Below are positions 31,821 to 41,273 of a DNA stretch of 49,245 bases, in pieces. Source of the stretch: DASZXJ01 sp035545895 (GTDB taxonomy: Bacteria; Planctomycetota; Phycisphaerae; Tepidisphaerales; Tepidisphaeraceae). The stretch is from NCBI GenBank assembly GCA_035545895.1, contig DASZXJ010000006.1, positions 1-49,245 on the forward strand, given 5' to 3'. The translations under genes and the position numbers were made by a program. Below the pieces are notes generated by a model. It was not told the origin of the DNA and searched no databases. It saw only the letters and a program-made list of their open reading frames with translations. Positions within the stretch are counted from its first letter, which is position 1, and each line of letters opens with the position of its first letter.

Positions 31821-33098
31821 ATGGCTCATCCTGATAACAACGCGGTTGGCTTGTCCGCAAATCTCGACACCGAGGTAGGCCGGGTCGTTTTGGACATGGG
31901 CCTGGCAACCAAGACCGAAATCGAATTCTGTCGGGAAAATCAAAAGCAATCCTCCGACCCCAACCAGCGAAGCCTGGCTGATCTGCTGGTTGAAAACAAC
32001 TTCATCACGATCAACCAGGCGAAGCGCATTCGCTCGCAGATGGAAGAGCGGCGCAACAGCCAGATCCCCGGCTACGAAATCATGGGTCTTCTTGGTAAAG
32101 GCGCGATGGCCAAGGTCGTCAAAGCCAGGCAGATCTCGCTGGACCGAATCGTCGCGATCAAGGTCCTGCCGCGCAAGATGAGCGACAACACCGAGTTCAT
32201 CGAGCGTTTCTACAAGGAAGGCAAGGCCGCCGCCCGGTTATCACATAATAACATCGTGCAGGCCATCGACGTCGGCACCACTCCCGACAACCTGCATTTC
32301 TTCGTCATGGAATATGTCGATGGCAAGACGCTTTACGATGTCATGCAGCCGCCTCCGGTGGGCGACGGCAAGACGACATTTTCCGAAGCCGAAGCGCTCG
32401 ATATTTCCAGCCAGATTTGCGACGCATTGGCGCACGCTCACAAGCGCGGGCTGATCCATCGCGACGTCAAGCCGAAAAATATCATTCTCACCACCCAGGG
32501 CGTCGCCAAGTTGACCGATCTGGGTCTTGCTCGGGCGACCGACGATACCGAAGCCGCCGAGCTTGAAGCCGGCAAGGCGTATGGCACGCCTTACTACATC
32601 AGTCCCGAGCAGATTCGCGGCGAGCGGGACATCGATTTCCGTGCTGATATCTATTCGCTGGGCTGCACGATGTATCACATGGTGACGGGCCATCCGCCGT
32701 TTGAAGGTGAAACCCCGTCGGCCGTGATGCACAAGCATTTGAAACAGCCACTGATCCCGCCGGATCATATCAACGTCGCACTCAGCGCCGGTTTGGGCGA
32801 AATCATCGAAACGGCGATGGCAAAGAATCGCGATGAACGTTACGCCAGCACCGAAGACATGCTGGAGGATATCGCAGCCGTTCGGCGCAACGAGCCGCCG
32901 ATTCATGCTCACAAAGCGGTCGATATGGACAAGATCGCCGAGATCGAAGAAACTGCCCGCACCGTGGACATCGAGCCACCGGACCAGCAGCACAAGCCAT
33001 CGATTTGGGGTCATCCCCTGGTAATCACGCTGCTGGCGTGGACGGGCTGTTCGATTGTCCTGATTCTGATTTTGCTGATCATCACCTTTTCTCGCTGA
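31821..33098 (+). CDS. Ser/Thr protein kinase with C-terminal membrane anchor
   Basis: A 425-residue Hanks-type kinase. An N-terminal 75-residue part (GRVVLDMGLATKTEIEFC, SLADLLVENNFITINQAKRI) resembles the MshEN/T2SSE N-terminal helical pair seen in other planctomycete kinases. The kinase domain spans about 85-350: GLLGKGAMAKVV, AIKVLP (K114), HRDVKPKN (from 213) and TDLGLA with DLG for DFG, which is common in bacteria. The activation segment ends YISPEQ. A single helix (about 402-423) lies at the very end, so the catalytic part faces the cytoplasm with no external sensor. The dehydrogenase gene follows after nine bases. Confidence 0.93.
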   Translation: MAHPDNNAVGLSANLDTEVGRVVLDMGLATKTEIEFCRENQKQSSDPNQRSLADLLVENNFITINQAKRIRSQMEERRNSQIPGYEIMGLLGKGAMAKVVKARQISLDRIVAIKVLPRKMSDNTEFIERFYKEGKAAARLSHNNIVQAIDVGTTPDNLHFFVMEYVDGKTLYDVMQPPPVGDGKTTFSEAEALDISSQICDALAHAHKRGLIHRDVKPKNIILTTQGVAKLTDLGLARATDDTEAAELEAGKAYGTPYYISPEQIRGERDIDFRADIYSLGCTMYHMVTGHPPFEGETPSAVMHKHLKQPLIPPDHINVALSAGLGEIIETAMAKNRDERYASTEDMLEDIAAVRRNEPPIHAHKAVDMDKIAEIEETARTVDIEPPDQQHKPSIWGHPLVITLLAWTGCSIVLILILLIITFSR

Positions 33099-33107
33099 GC
33101 CGTTTCA

Positions 33108-33986
33108 ATGGCAAACATTGCGTTTATCGGGTTGGGAATCATGGGCCAGCCAATGGCCGGCCATTTGATGACCGCGGGTCATTCCATGCGCGTTTTTTCG
33201 CGCACGAAATCAAAAGCATCACCGCTGACGCAGCGCGGCGCCAAATGGTGCAGTTCTCCCGCGGAAGCGGCGGAAGATGCGGAATTCATCTTCATCTGCG
33301 TGCCGGATACGCCCGATGTGCAGGCCGTGATCAACGGGCCGGACGGAGTCGTTCACTCGATCAAGCAAAACAAGATCATCATCGATCATTCGACGATCTC
33401 AGCCGTCGCCACCAAACAGATGGCTGAGGCGTTGAGCAAGCAGGGAGCATATCTGCTCGATGCGCCGGTCAGCGGCGGCGACGTGGGCGCCAAAAACGCC
33501 ACACTGTCGATCATGGTCGGCGGCGAGCCGCATGCTTTCGAGCGCGCAGAGCCGCTGTTTCGAGCGATGGGCAAAACCATCACCTACTGCGGCCCCAGCG
33601 GCAGCGGACAATTGACCAAGGCGGTCAACCAGATTCTCGTCGGCGGAACGTTGCTGGCGGTTGCCGAAGCGATCATCTTTGCAACCAAGAGCGGGCTCAA
33701 CCCAAACAAGACAATCCAGGCTGTCGGCGGCGGCGCAGCCTCTTCGTGGCAATTGCTAAACCTCGGCCCAAAGATGATCAGCGGCGATTTTCGCCCGGGC
33801 TTTATGATCGATCTGATTCAAAAAGACCTGCGGATCGTCATGGAATCAGCCGAGCAGTCAGGCACATCCCTGCCTGGTTCATCATTGGTGCATCAACTTT
33901 TCACCGCAGCCCAGGCCGCCGGACATGGCCGCGAAGGCACGCAGGCGATTTTCACGGTTTTGGAAAAACTTGCATCCCTGCATTGA
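33108..33986 (+). CDS. Beta-hydroxyacid dehydrogenase (GarR/HIBADH-like)
   Basis: A 292-residue NAD(P)-dependent oxidoreductase of the 3-hydroxyisobutyrate dehydrogenase/tartronate semialdehyde reductase family. FIGLGIMGQPMAGHLMTAGH is the Rossmann nucleotide loop and family signature, then DAPVSGGDVGAKN (about 119-131) and GPSGSGQLTKAVNQ with the catalytic Lys near 171. The exact substrate (tartronate semialdehyde, hydroxyisobutyrate, succinic semialdehyde) cannot be told. It follows the kinase by nine bases and converges on thiD. Confidence 0.92.
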   Translation: MANIAFIGLGIMGQPMAGHLMTAGHSMRVFSRTKSKASPLTQRGAKWCSSPAEAAEDAEFIFICVPDTPDVQAVINGPDGVVHSIKQNKIIIDHSTISAVATKQMAEALSKQGAYLLDAPVSGGDVGAKNATLSIMVGGEPHAFERAEPLFRAMGKTITYCGPSGSGQLTKAVNQILVGGTLLAVAEAIIFATKSGLNPNKTIQAVGGGAASSWQLLNLGPKMISGDFRPGFMIDLIQKDLRIVMESAEQSGTSLPGSSLVHQLFTAAQAAGHGREGTQAIFTVLEKLASLH

Positions 33987-34018
33987 TTCGCTGGCGTTGC
34001 AATTTTTGATCCAGCGAA
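33987..34018. terminator. Bidirectional hairpin between convergent genes
   Basis: TTCGCTGG and CCAGCGAA form a perfect 8-bp stem with a 16-nt loop that contains TTTTT, directly after the dehydrogenase stop and before the thiD 3' end. It is a plausible shared terminator region. Confidence 0.5.
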
Positions 34019-34057
34019 GATTGAAATCCTGCAAATCATAATGGAATTGGCGAAACC

Positions 34058-34858
34058 CTACTTTTTCTTGGGAGCAAAGGCCAGGACATTAACCGGTGTA
34101 GTCCCCCGGCCCTGTCCATCTCCATATTGGATGGCCATGTTCACCAGTTGCTTGGCCTGGTCGGTGGCATCAAGCAGGCTCATGCGGTTGGCCAACCCCG
34201 CCGTGATGGCGGCGCTGAATGCACTTCCGCTGCCGTGGGTCTTTTCCTTGGGCTGAAGCTTGCCGGCCAGCTCGTACATTTCCACTCCATCGAAAAATAC
34301 ATCGATGACTTGCTCGGCGGAGACAATGCCCGTCACGACGACGGCTCGCGCACCCATTCCGGCAATGCGCTTGGCGGCGTCCTTGGCGGCGGCGACGGTT
34401 GAAAGAGACGACTCCGCCACGCCGGCAAGAGCCGCCGCATCGGTCAATCCCGCCGTCACCACCGTCGCCAGTGGAAATAGTCGCTTGATGATTCCATTGC
34501 GGGCATCCGATGATTCTGTCGCCCGCGCGCCGCTTGAATTCAGCACGGCATCGCAAACATATGGGGCGAGGTTGTTCAATTTGATTGCCGCTTCGACGGC
34601 TTCGATGATGCCGATATTGCTGAGCATGCCCGTCTTGGTTGCATCCACCTGGATATCGCTGGCGGTGGTGTCGATTTGCTTTCGAACAATATCGGGCGCG
34701 AGTTCAACCAGTTCCTTGATGCCAAGCGTATTTTGCGCGGTGACGACCGTGATCGCGCTCATGCCGAACACACCGAGCACGGAAAACGTTTTGAGGTCTG
34801 CTTGAATTCCCGCGCCGCCGCTGGAATCGGAACCGCCGATGGTGAGTGCTGTTTTCAT
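34058..34858 (-). CDS. thiD: Hydroxymethylpyrimidine (phosphate) kinase ThiD
   Basis: A 266-residue ribokinase-fold HMP/HMP-P kinase of thiamine synthesis. MKTALTIGGSDSSGGAGIQAD is the classic start (TIGGSDSSGGAG), with VTAQNTLG and the C-terminal catalytic region KTHGSGSAFSAAITAGLA. Length matches single-domain ThiD. Start 34858 is the family start; the frame extends 24 residues upstream without family support. No other thi gene is adjacent. It is divergent from the aminopeptidase, with 70 bp between. Confidence 0.94.
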   Translation of the reverse strand: MKTALTIGGSDSSGGAGIQADLKTFSVLGVFGMSAITVVTAQNTLGIKELVELAPDIVRKQIDTTASDIQVDATKTGMLSNIGIIEAVEAAIKLNNLAPYVCDAVLNSSGARATESSDARNGIIKRLFPLATVVTAGLTDAAALAGVAESSLSTVAAAKDAAKRIAGMGARAVVVTGIVSAEQVIDVFFDGVEMYELAGKLQPKEKTHGSGSAFSAAITAGLANRMSLLDATDQAKQLVNMAIQYGDGQGRGTTPVNVLAFAPKKK

Positions 34859-34928
34859 AGGCGTAGGGAATTTAGCGTGACGCCGTCCGATGGGCAAACT
34901 ATGGAGGCTTGCAGTATCATGCCCAGGC

Positions 34929-36059
34929 ATGAAAGACCCGCGTTATACCGATCTGGCCAAGGTTTTGGTTCATCATTCCACTCAAGTGACGCCCGGCGAC
35001 AGGGTGCTGGTTGAAGCGTTTGACGCGCCCAGCGAATTTGTCGTTGAACTGGTCAAAACGATCGCCAAGGCCGGCGGTCTGCCGCTGGTGAGCACCTATC
35101 AGCAGCCGGTGATGAGGGCTTTGATTAACAGCTCATCCGCCGATCAGATGAAACTCATCGGCCAGGTTGAGCGTACCCGGATGGAAGCCGTGCAATGCTA
35201 TATCGGCGTGCGCGGCAGCAACAACATTTCTGAAATGTCGGATGTGCCGCGCGACAAAATGGAACTATACGAAAAGCACTGGTGGGCCTATGTGCACCAG
35301 GAAATTCGGGTGCCAAAGACGCGATGGGTTGTATTGCGATGGCCGCTTCCTTCAATGGCTCAAGCGGCGGGGATGAGCACCGAAGCCTTCGAGGATTTTT
35401 ACTTCCGCGTTTGCGCTGGTGTTGATTATGGCCGCATGAAACACGCCATGACCCCCCTGATCGACCTGATGAGCAAAACCGACCAGGTCCACATCATCGG
35501 CCCGGGAACTGATTTGCGGTTCAGCATCAAGGGCATCGGAGCGGTCGGCTGCTGGGGAGATCGCAATATCCCCGATGGCGAGTGTTTCTCGTGCCCGGTC
35601 AAGGACTCGGTCAACGGCGTGATGCAATACAACTGCGAGACGCTCTATCGCGGCACGATCTTCAGCGGCGTGCGACTGGAATTCAAAAACGGCAAAGTAA
35701 CCGGCGCGAGCGCGGCTTCGGCTGCGATGACACGGAAATTGAATGAAATTCTCGATAGCGACGAAGGCGCCCGATACATCGGCGAATGGAGCCTGGCATT
35801 CAATCCGCACATCCTGCAGCCAATGAAGGATATTCTGTTCGACGAAAAGATCGCCGGCAGTTTCCATCTCACGCCCGGCCAAGCCTATGAGGAAGCCGAC
35901 AACGGCAACCGCAGCCAGGTGCACTGGGACATGGTCTGCATCCAACGCCCCGACTACGGCGGCGGCGAAATCAAGTTTGATGGGAAGACCATTCGCAAGG
36001 ACGGAATTTTCACATTGCCCGAATTGGCAGGATTGAACCCGGATCAATTGGGGGCGTAA
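34929..36059 (+). CDS. M29-family aminopeptidase
   Basis: A 376-residue thermophilic-type (AmpS/T) metallo-aminopeptidase of the M29 family. The C-terminal half shows the metal-site residues: NIPDGECFSCPVKDSVNG, ILFDEKIAGSFHLTPGQAY and SQVHWDMVCI near the end. The N-terminal domain carries DLAKVLVHHSTQVTPGDRVL. ATG 34929 matches the family start. No signal peptide is seen, so it acts on cytoplasmic peptides. mutL begins 88 bp after. Confidence 0.93.
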   Translation: MKDPRYTDLAKVLVHHSTQVTPGDRVLVEAFDAPSEFVVELVKTIAKAGGLPLVSTYQQPVMRALINSSSADQMKLIGQVERTRMEAVQCYIGVRGSNNISEMSDVPRDKMELYEKHWWAYVHQEIRVPKTRWVVLRWPLPSMAQAAGMSTEAFEDFYFRVCAGVDYGRMKHAMTPLIDLMSKTDQVHIIGPGTDLRFSIKGIGAVGCWGDRNIPDGECFSCPVKDSVNGVMQYNCETLYRGTIFSGVRLEFKNGKVTGASAASAAMTRKLNEILDSDEGARYIGEWSLAFNPHILQPMKDILFDEKIAGSFHLTPGQAYEEADNGNRSQVHWDMVCIQRPDYGGGEIKFDGKTIRKDGIFTLPELAGLNPDQLGA

Positions 36060-36135
36060 ATCTGCCACCATGCCTTCCGTTGTGAATAAACTATCGTGCG
36101 AAGGACCGAGCCTGTGTTCGGGGGAGCAGAGCCTT

Positions 36136-36141
36136 TATAAT
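36136..36141 (+). promoter_or_regulatory. -10 box seven bases before mutL ATG
   Basis: TATAAT ends six bases before ATG 36148. A start of transcription at the usual distance would fall on or beside the ATG, giving a leaderless or nearly leaderless mRNA. No ribosome-binding site is present, which agrees. No good -35 is seen. Confidence 0.45.
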
Positions 36142-36147
36142 CACCGC

Positions 36148-37971
36148 ATGGATCGTCGTCCAATCCATCAGCTTTCGCCGTCGCTGGTCAACCGCATCGC
36201 AGCGGGCGAGGTGATCGAACGACCGGCATCGGTCGTCAAGGAACTGGTCGAAAATTCGATTGACGCCGGTGCGACTCATATCACCGTCGAAATCGAGGAT
36301 GGCGGGCTGGAACTGATTCGGATTATCGACGATGGCAACGGCATCCCGCCGCAGGAATTGCCGTTGGCGTTTGCATCCCATGCGACCAGCAAGATTCTGA
36401 CGGACGAAGACCTCTTTGAAATCGCCACCATGGGGTTTCGCGGCGAAGCGCTGGCGAGCATCGGGTCGGTTTCTCATTCGCGCATTCTCAGCCGCGTCGC
36501 GGGGGCCAGCGATCATTTTGCATACGAAATCATCAACCGAGGCGGAACCATTTCCGATCCCCAGGCCGCCGCCGGCAATGCCGGCACGACCGTTGAAGTG
36601 CGGAATTTGTTTTTCAACGTTCCCGCCCGGCGAAAGTTTTTGAAAAGTCCGGCGACCGAGTTCGGACACATCAGTGAAACACTGCTCCGCTGCGCCCTTC
36701 CGCAACCGAAGATCACATTCAAACTGCTTCACAATAATCGGGTGGTTCTTGATCTTCCTGCAACTGAACAGGATCAGCGGTTGCTCGCAGCCTGGCCCGA
36801 GGAATTTCACGAACAGCGGCTTCGTCTTGAATGGCGCGATGCGGAGATTTATTTGCGCGGAATTGTCGGTTTGCCCGAACTGGCCCGGCCCACACAAAAG
36901 TATCAGCATTTTTACCTCAATGGCCGTCCCGTGAGGGATAAGTTTGTGCAGCATGCGCTGCGCGAGTCTTATCGCGGCCTGACCGAACCGGGCCGATATC
37001 CAGCGGCCGTGCTGCTGCTCGACATGCCCGCCAAGGATGTGGACGTCAACGTCCACCCCACCAAGGCCGAGGTTCGATTTCGCGACAGCGGGCGCATTCA
37101 CGGCATCGTGATGGTGGCGGTTCGCGAGATTCTGCTGGGCAGCGAACTGTCGCCTCGCGCTGTGCCGCGCGATCCGGCCAGCGATCAATTGCAGAGGGAC
37201 ATGCAATCGCGTCTGGCGGAGTTCTTCAAATCCGGACCGGTCAACCCTGCCGCTTGGGCGCCGTCTGGTTCTGTCTCTGCATCGCCTGAGGCACGGAGTG
37301 CATTCGACAATCGGAAACAATTCGACATCCCGGCACGCCCTCAGCCTGGTCCTCTCCCGCAGGGAGAGGGGATCGCGCTTCCGGTCGCGCCTCGTGCAGG
37401 CTCCGCGATTCAATTGCATAACAGTTATCTCGTCGCCGAGACGGACGATGGGCTGGTCATCATCGACCAGCACGCGCTGCATGAGCGAATCATGTTCGAG
37501 GAATTGAAGGCTCGTTTGACGCGCGGGCCCCTGGAGTCGCAGCGACTGCTGATCCCGCAGACGTTCGCCGCATCAGCCAGGCAGATTGCCCTGCTGGACC
37601 AGATTCAGCCGCTGCTCAATCGGCTGGGAATCGAAGCCTCCTCGTTTGGCCCTGACAGCATCGGCGTGCAGGCGTTTCCGACATTTCTCGAAAAGCTCGA
37701 CCCCGCCGAGTTCATGCGCGAACTGCTCGAACGCGGCGAACAGGAACTGCTCGACCTCCACGAGGAAGAACTGCTTCACGAAGTGCTTGACATGATGGCG
37801 TGCAAGGCGGCCGTCAAGGCCGGCGACCCGCTGACCAGCGGAGAGATCGAAGCGCTGCTCGCGCGGCGCGATCTGGTCGAGCGATCCAGCAACTGCCCTC
37901 ACGGAAGACCGACAACACTGCGTCTTTCCCTGCACGATCTGGAAAAGCAGTTCAAGCGAACCGGCTTTTGA
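36148..37971 (+). CDS. mutL: DNA mismatch repair protein MutL
   Basis: A 607-residue MutL. The N-terminal GHKL ATPase has IAAGEVIERPASVVKELVEN, DDGNGI and ATMGFRGEAL. The C-terminal domain has DQHALHERIMFEE (440-452), fitting the DQHAx2Ex4E metal motif of endonuclease-active MutL, plus MACKAAVKAGD and NCPHGRPT. So strand nicking without MutH is expected. The linker holds PQPGPLPQGEGIALP, encoded by a CCTCTCCC/GGGAGAGG palindrome (37351-37369), probably an inserted repeat. ATG 36148 fits the family start; a longer frame from 36070 has no support. No mutS is in the window. Confidence 0.96.
   Translation: MDRRPIHQLSPSLVNRIAAGEVIERPASVVKELVENSIDAGATHITVEIEDGGLELIRIIDDGNGIPPQELPLAFASHATSKILTDEDLFEIATMGFRGEALASIGSVSHSRILSRVAGASDHFAYEIINRGGTISDPQAAAGNAGTTVEVRNLFFNVPARRKFLKSPATEFGHISETLLRCALPQPKITFKLLHNNRVVLDLPATEQDQRLLAAWPEEFHEQRLRLEWRDAEIYLRGIVGLPELARPTQKYQHFYLNGRPVRDKFVQHALRESYRGLTEPGRYPAAVLLLDMPAKDVDVNVHPTKAEVRFRDSGRIHGIVMVAVREILLGSELSPRAVPRDPASDQLQRDMQSRLAEFFKSGPVNPAAWAPSGSVSASPEARSAFDNRKQFDIPARPQPGPLPQGEGIALPVAPRAGSAIQLHNSYLVAETDDGLVIIDQHALHERIMFEELKARLTRGPLESQRLLIPQTFAASARQIALLDQIQPLLNRLGIEASSFGPDSIGVQAFPTFLEKLDPAEFMRELLERGEQELLDLHEEELLHEVLDMMACKAAVKAGDPLTSGEIEALLARRDLVERSSNCPHGRPTTLRLSLHDLEKQFKRTGF
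37351..37369. repeat. Palindromic element inside the mutL linker
   Basis: CCTCTCCC-GCA-GGGAGAGG is a perfect 8-bp inverted repeat lying in frame in the unstructured linker between the two MutL domains. Such CCCTCTCCC palindromes are common as dispersed intergenic elements in environmental bacteria (from memory). A half-element is at about 4580. Confidence 0.6.
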
Positions 37972-37978
37972 AGAATAA

Positions 37979-38052
37979 GGCGAGGTTGTGATGTGGTGAT
38001 ATGGCGAATCAGGAACATTGCCAAATTACTCCATCACCACTTCGCCGGATTT
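37979..38052 (+). terminator. Hairpin with T-tract after mutL
   Basis: Long imperfect arms (GGCGAGGTTGTGATGTGGTG and the complementary CCATCACCACTTCGCC) are followed by GGATTTTTTT. It sits between the convergent mutL and phosphohexomutase genes and looks like an intrinsic terminator for mutL. Confidence 0.65.
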
Positions 38053-38054
38053 TT

Positions 38055-39446
38055 TTAGTGCCCGTGCACCGGTTCGCCGAGCAATCGCTGAACTTCGCGC
38101 AGCTTTTCCTGAAGCATTTCGGGCGTTTTGGCTTCGAGGTTCAGGCGCAACATCGGCTCGGTGTTGCTCTTGCGGACATTGAACCACCAATCGCCGAAAT
38201 CGATCGTGATGCCGTCCAGGTAATCGATCTGAGCTTTCTTATATTGTTCGGCCAGTTCGCGGATTTTGGAATCCTTGTCCTCGACCATGAAATTGATTTC
38301 GCCGGACTGGCTATAGCGCTTGAGCGGATCGATGATCGCGCTCAGCGGTTTGTCCTGGGCCGAGAGAACCGACAGAAGTCTTGCAAACGCGATCGCGCCC
38401 GAGTCGGCGAAGAAATTGTCGCGGAAATAGAAATGCCCCGACAATTCGCCGCCGAATACCGCCTTGGTTTCAGCCAGTGTCTTCTTGATGAACGCATGGC
38501 CAACGCGGTCGCGCTTGGGCACACCGCCTGCTGCCTTGATTTCATCGAGCACGACGTGACTGGAACGCAGATCGTAAACGATCGTCGATCCCTTGTTTTC
38601 GGGCATTTCCAGGAAATTTCGGGCCAGCAGCGCCGTGATCAGATCGCAACCAATCGACTGCCCTTTCTCATCGACAAACATGCATCGATCGGCGTCGCCG
38701 TCAAAGCAGGCGCCCAGATCGGGCTTCACTTCGTGAATCTTGTCCTTGAGCATCTGCAGATTGGCATCGACGAGCGGATTGGGTTCGTGAACAAAGCTGC
38801 CGGTGATTTCGAAGAGAATTGGAATGATCTCCAGGTTTTTCACCTGACCGAAAACCGTCGGCACCATTTTGCCCGCCATGCCGTTGCTGCCGTCGATGGC
38901 CACGCGGAGCTTGCGCTTCAGATTGAGGAAACTCAGCACATGCTTGCGATACGGGTCCCACAAATCCTGTTCTTCATATTTGCCATTTAAGCCGGTCTGC
39001 CCCACGCGCAGAGTCGAGGCAATTCGCTTGATATCGTCCAATCCGGTTGCAGCGCCAATCGGCTTGGCCTTGGGCCCGCTGATCTTAAAGCCATTGTACT
39101 GAATCGGATTGTGTGAAGCCGTCGTCATGATCCCGCCAACCGCTTCGAGCTGATTGATCGCGAAATACATGAACGAGGTATCGATCATGCCGACATCAAT
39201 CACGTTACAACCGACCGACCGAATGCCATCTGACAATGCCCGCGCCAAGTCCGGCGAGCTGGGCCGCATGTCGCGCCCGACGACCAGCGTATTCTCATTG
39301 GCCACCTGCTGATCCTTGGGAATCGACTGGCGATTGCGCTTGAGATATTGCGCAGTCGCATGGCCGACCTTCCACGCCATCTCTTCGTTCAGCGGGTTGG
39401 GGTAGGTTGCACGGACATCGTAGGCTTTGAATATTTTTTCAATCAT
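38055..39446 (-). CDS. Phosphomannomutase/phosphoglucomutase
   Basis: A 463-residue alpha-D-phosphohexomutase (AlgC/ManB type) interconverting hexose 1- and 6-phosphates for nucleotide-sugar supply. IFKAYDVRATYP at the start, TTASHNP with the phospho-Ser (about 109-115), the metal loop DGDADRCMF (about 249) and GELSGHFYFRD (about 340) are visible; the C-terminal phosphate-binding loop is VRKSNTEPMLRLN. Length is typical. Only four bases separate it from the metG stop, so they are cotranscribed. It may feed the envelope glycan genes at 44-49 kb (inference). Confidence 0.93.
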   Translation of the reverse strand: MIEKIFKAYDVRATYPNPLNEEMAWKVGHATAQYLKRNRQSIPKDQQVANENTLVVGRDMRPSSPDLARALSDGIRSVGCNVIDVGMIDTSFMYFAINQLEAVGGIMTTASHNPIQYNGFKISGPKAKPIGAATGLDDIKRIASTLRVGQTGLNGKYEEQDLWDPYRKHVLSFLNLKRKLRVAIDGSNGMAGKMVPTVFGQVKNLEIIPILFEITGSFVHEPNPLVDANLQMLKDKIHEVKPDLGACFDGDADRCMFVDEKGQSIGCDLITALLARNFLEMPENKGSTIVYDLRSSHVVLDEIKAAGGVPKRDRVGHAFIKKTLAETKAVFGGELSGHFYFRDNFFADSGAIAFARLLSVLSAQDKPLSAIIDPLKRYSQSGEINFMVEDKDSKIRELAEQYKKAQIDYLDGITIDFGDWWFNVRKSNTEPMLRLNLEAKTPEMLQEKLREVQRLLGEPVHGH

Positions 39447-39450
39447 CGTG

Positions 39451-41016
39451 TCATCCTTGAGCGTTTGGCGGAGTAGATTTAACCGATTCCACCTTCGGGA
39501 ACAACGGCACTCCTTCGTTGAGCTTTTGACCCGCGGGTAAATCGCTTGCCAGCAGGTCGTTTAGCGTTTTGTTAGTGAGATCAACACCAAGTTGCGCGAG
39601 TCCCGCGGCCGCTTTTTCAGGAAGAATCGGCAGCAGTGCCACCAGCGCGCGATAGATCGCCTGTGCGGATAAATGCAGCACCGTATCCAGTCGGGCGGCC
39701 TTGCCAGGATCTTTGGCAAGACTAAATGGAGCCGTTGCATCGATATAACCGTTGGCTGCGCGGGCAAATTCAATCGGCAGCATCGCACACTGCTGAAGTT
39801 CCAGCTTTTCATAGGCGCTGGTGATACTGATTGCAAAAGATTTCGCGGAGACGGCATCGTCGATCGCATCGTGCTCGCCGATGCCAGGCAAAACGCCGCC
39901 TCGATAGCGATTGATCATCTTCAGCGTTCGGTTCAGGCAATTGCCGACGACATTGGCGAGTTCGTTGTAGGATTTATCAAATTCCTCCTGGCTCCATTCC
40001 AAATCGCTGCCGAAAGGCGCAGCGCGAAGCAGGTGATAACGCAGTGCGTCAAGACTGTATTTTGTGACCAATTCGCGAATTTCCGGCAAGGTGGTGATGC
40101 CGCCGGTCGATTTGCCCGCCTTTTTGCCGCCGCGCACCCACCAGCCGTGGGCAGCGATTGTTTTGGGAAGCGGCAATCCAAGGCTGAGCAGCATCGCCGG
40201 CCAATAGACCGCGTGGAACCAGAGAATGTCCTTGCCAATCACATGCACATCGACCGGCCAATATTTGTCGAATTTGCTTCTATCGTCCGAACCGTAGCCC
40301 AGGGCTGTGATGTAGTTCGTCAGCGCATCGATCCAGACATACACCACATGCTGCGGATCATGAGGCATGGGGATGCCCCACTTCAACGTCGCCCGGCTGA
40401 CGGATAAATCTTCAACACCCACTTTAAGCTTGCTGATCACTTCATTCCGCCGACTGACCGGCACGATGAAATCCGGATGGGCTTCGATATGCGCCAAAAT
40501 CGCGGGCACATACTTTTGAAGCCGAAAGAAATAGGTTGATTCGGTATATCGTGTCAGCGGTTTGCCGCTGATCGCGGATTTGAATTCGTTGTTCTTGGCT
40601 TCGGTTTCGGTGACGAATTGTTCCTGGCCTTCGTCATACCAGCCCTGGTAGCTGCCAAGATAAATATCTCCCTTGGCGACCAGTTCCTGAACGATTCTTT
40701 GTACGGCTGACTTATGACGATCCTCGGTTGTGCGGATGAAGTCGTCGGTGCTGATCTTCAGTTCGACCCAGACCGATCGGAATATATCCGCATATCGGGT
40801 CGCCAGTTCGATCGGCTGGACCCCCGCTTCAGCCGCGGCCTTGACCATCTTCGTACCGTGCTCATCCGTGCCGGTCAGGAAATAGGTGTCCTGCCCCTGC
40901 AATCGGTGATATCGCGCCAGCACGTCGCAAATGGTGGTTGTGTAAACGCTGCCCAGATGCGGCTCGCCGTTGGGGTAGTAAATCGGGGTGGTGATGTAAA
41001 AGTGACGATTGCTCAT
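39451..41016 (-). CDS. metG: Methionyl-tRNA synthetase
   Basis: A 521-residue class I MetRS of the zinc-less, short type (no Cys knuckle; WYDEGQEQFVTETEA at the insertion). The HIGH-equivalent is PNGEPHLGS (15-23). The KMSKS loop reads KKAGKSTGG (about 301-309): the two Lys and one Ser are kept, but Met and the first Ser are Ala and Gly. VYVWIDALTNYI and the anticodon-binding helical domain follow; the C-terminal EMAP-like domain is absent. Start 41016 is the family start; the open frame continues 47 codons upstream without support. Confidence 0.95.
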   Translation of the reverse strand: MSNRHFYITTPIYYPNGEPHLGSVYTTTICDVLARYHRLQGQDTYFLTGTDEHGTKMVKAAAEAGVQPIELATRYADIFRSVWVELKISTDDFIRTTEDRHKSAVQRIVQELVAKGDIYLGSYQGWYDEGQEQFVTETEAKNNEFKSAISGKPLTRYTESTYFFRLQKYVPAILAHIEAHPDFIVPVSRRNEVISKLKVGVEDLSVSRATLKWGIPMPHDPQHVVYVWIDALTNYITALGYGSDDRSKFDKYWPVDVHVIGKDILWFHAVYWPAMLLSLGLPLPKTIAAHGWWVRGGKKAGKSTGGITTLPEIRELVTKYSLDALRYHLLRAAPFGSDLEWSQEEFDKSYNELANVVGNCLNRTLKMINRYRGGVLPGIGEHDAIDDAVSAKSFAISITSAYEKLELQQCAMLPIEFARAANGYIDATAPFSLAKDPGKAARLDTVLHLSAQAIYRALVALLPILPEKAAAGLAQLGVDLTNKTLNDLLASDLPAGQKLNEGVPLFPKVESVKSTPPNAQG

Positions 41017-41153
41017 GCGTTCCAGGTTTAAGAAAAGACCATCGCCCGGCTTGAGCGATGGTTCGCGAGCGCAATTATCGGCAGGGCCATGAGATGAATC
41101 AAGCTTGCATCTCTCCGAAACGCAAAGACAGCCGTTTCGTGATCGGCGATTTC

Positions 41154-41273
41154 TCACTTCTTCGATTCATTCTCGGCCAAACCGACCCCAAGCGCCTCGA
41201 GCCCGGGCCGGCGTGCGTAAAGTCGTTCCAATTCCTTCTGCGCATCGGTCAGTTCGTGACACGCATCGAGCAT
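41154..41273 (-). pseudogene. Possible coiled-coil gene-end remnant
   Basis: A 39-codon frame (MLDACHELTDAQKELERLYA..) with a heptad-like helix and a tidy stop, closed upstream by a stop codon. It is reminiscent of the C-terminal coiled coil of ABC-F ATPases, but too short to name. It may be a remnant or chance. Confidence 0.2.

Noticed and set aside
36091..37482. 463-codon minus-strand open frame
   Set aside because: Antisense to mutL, whose ATPase motifs are unmistakable.
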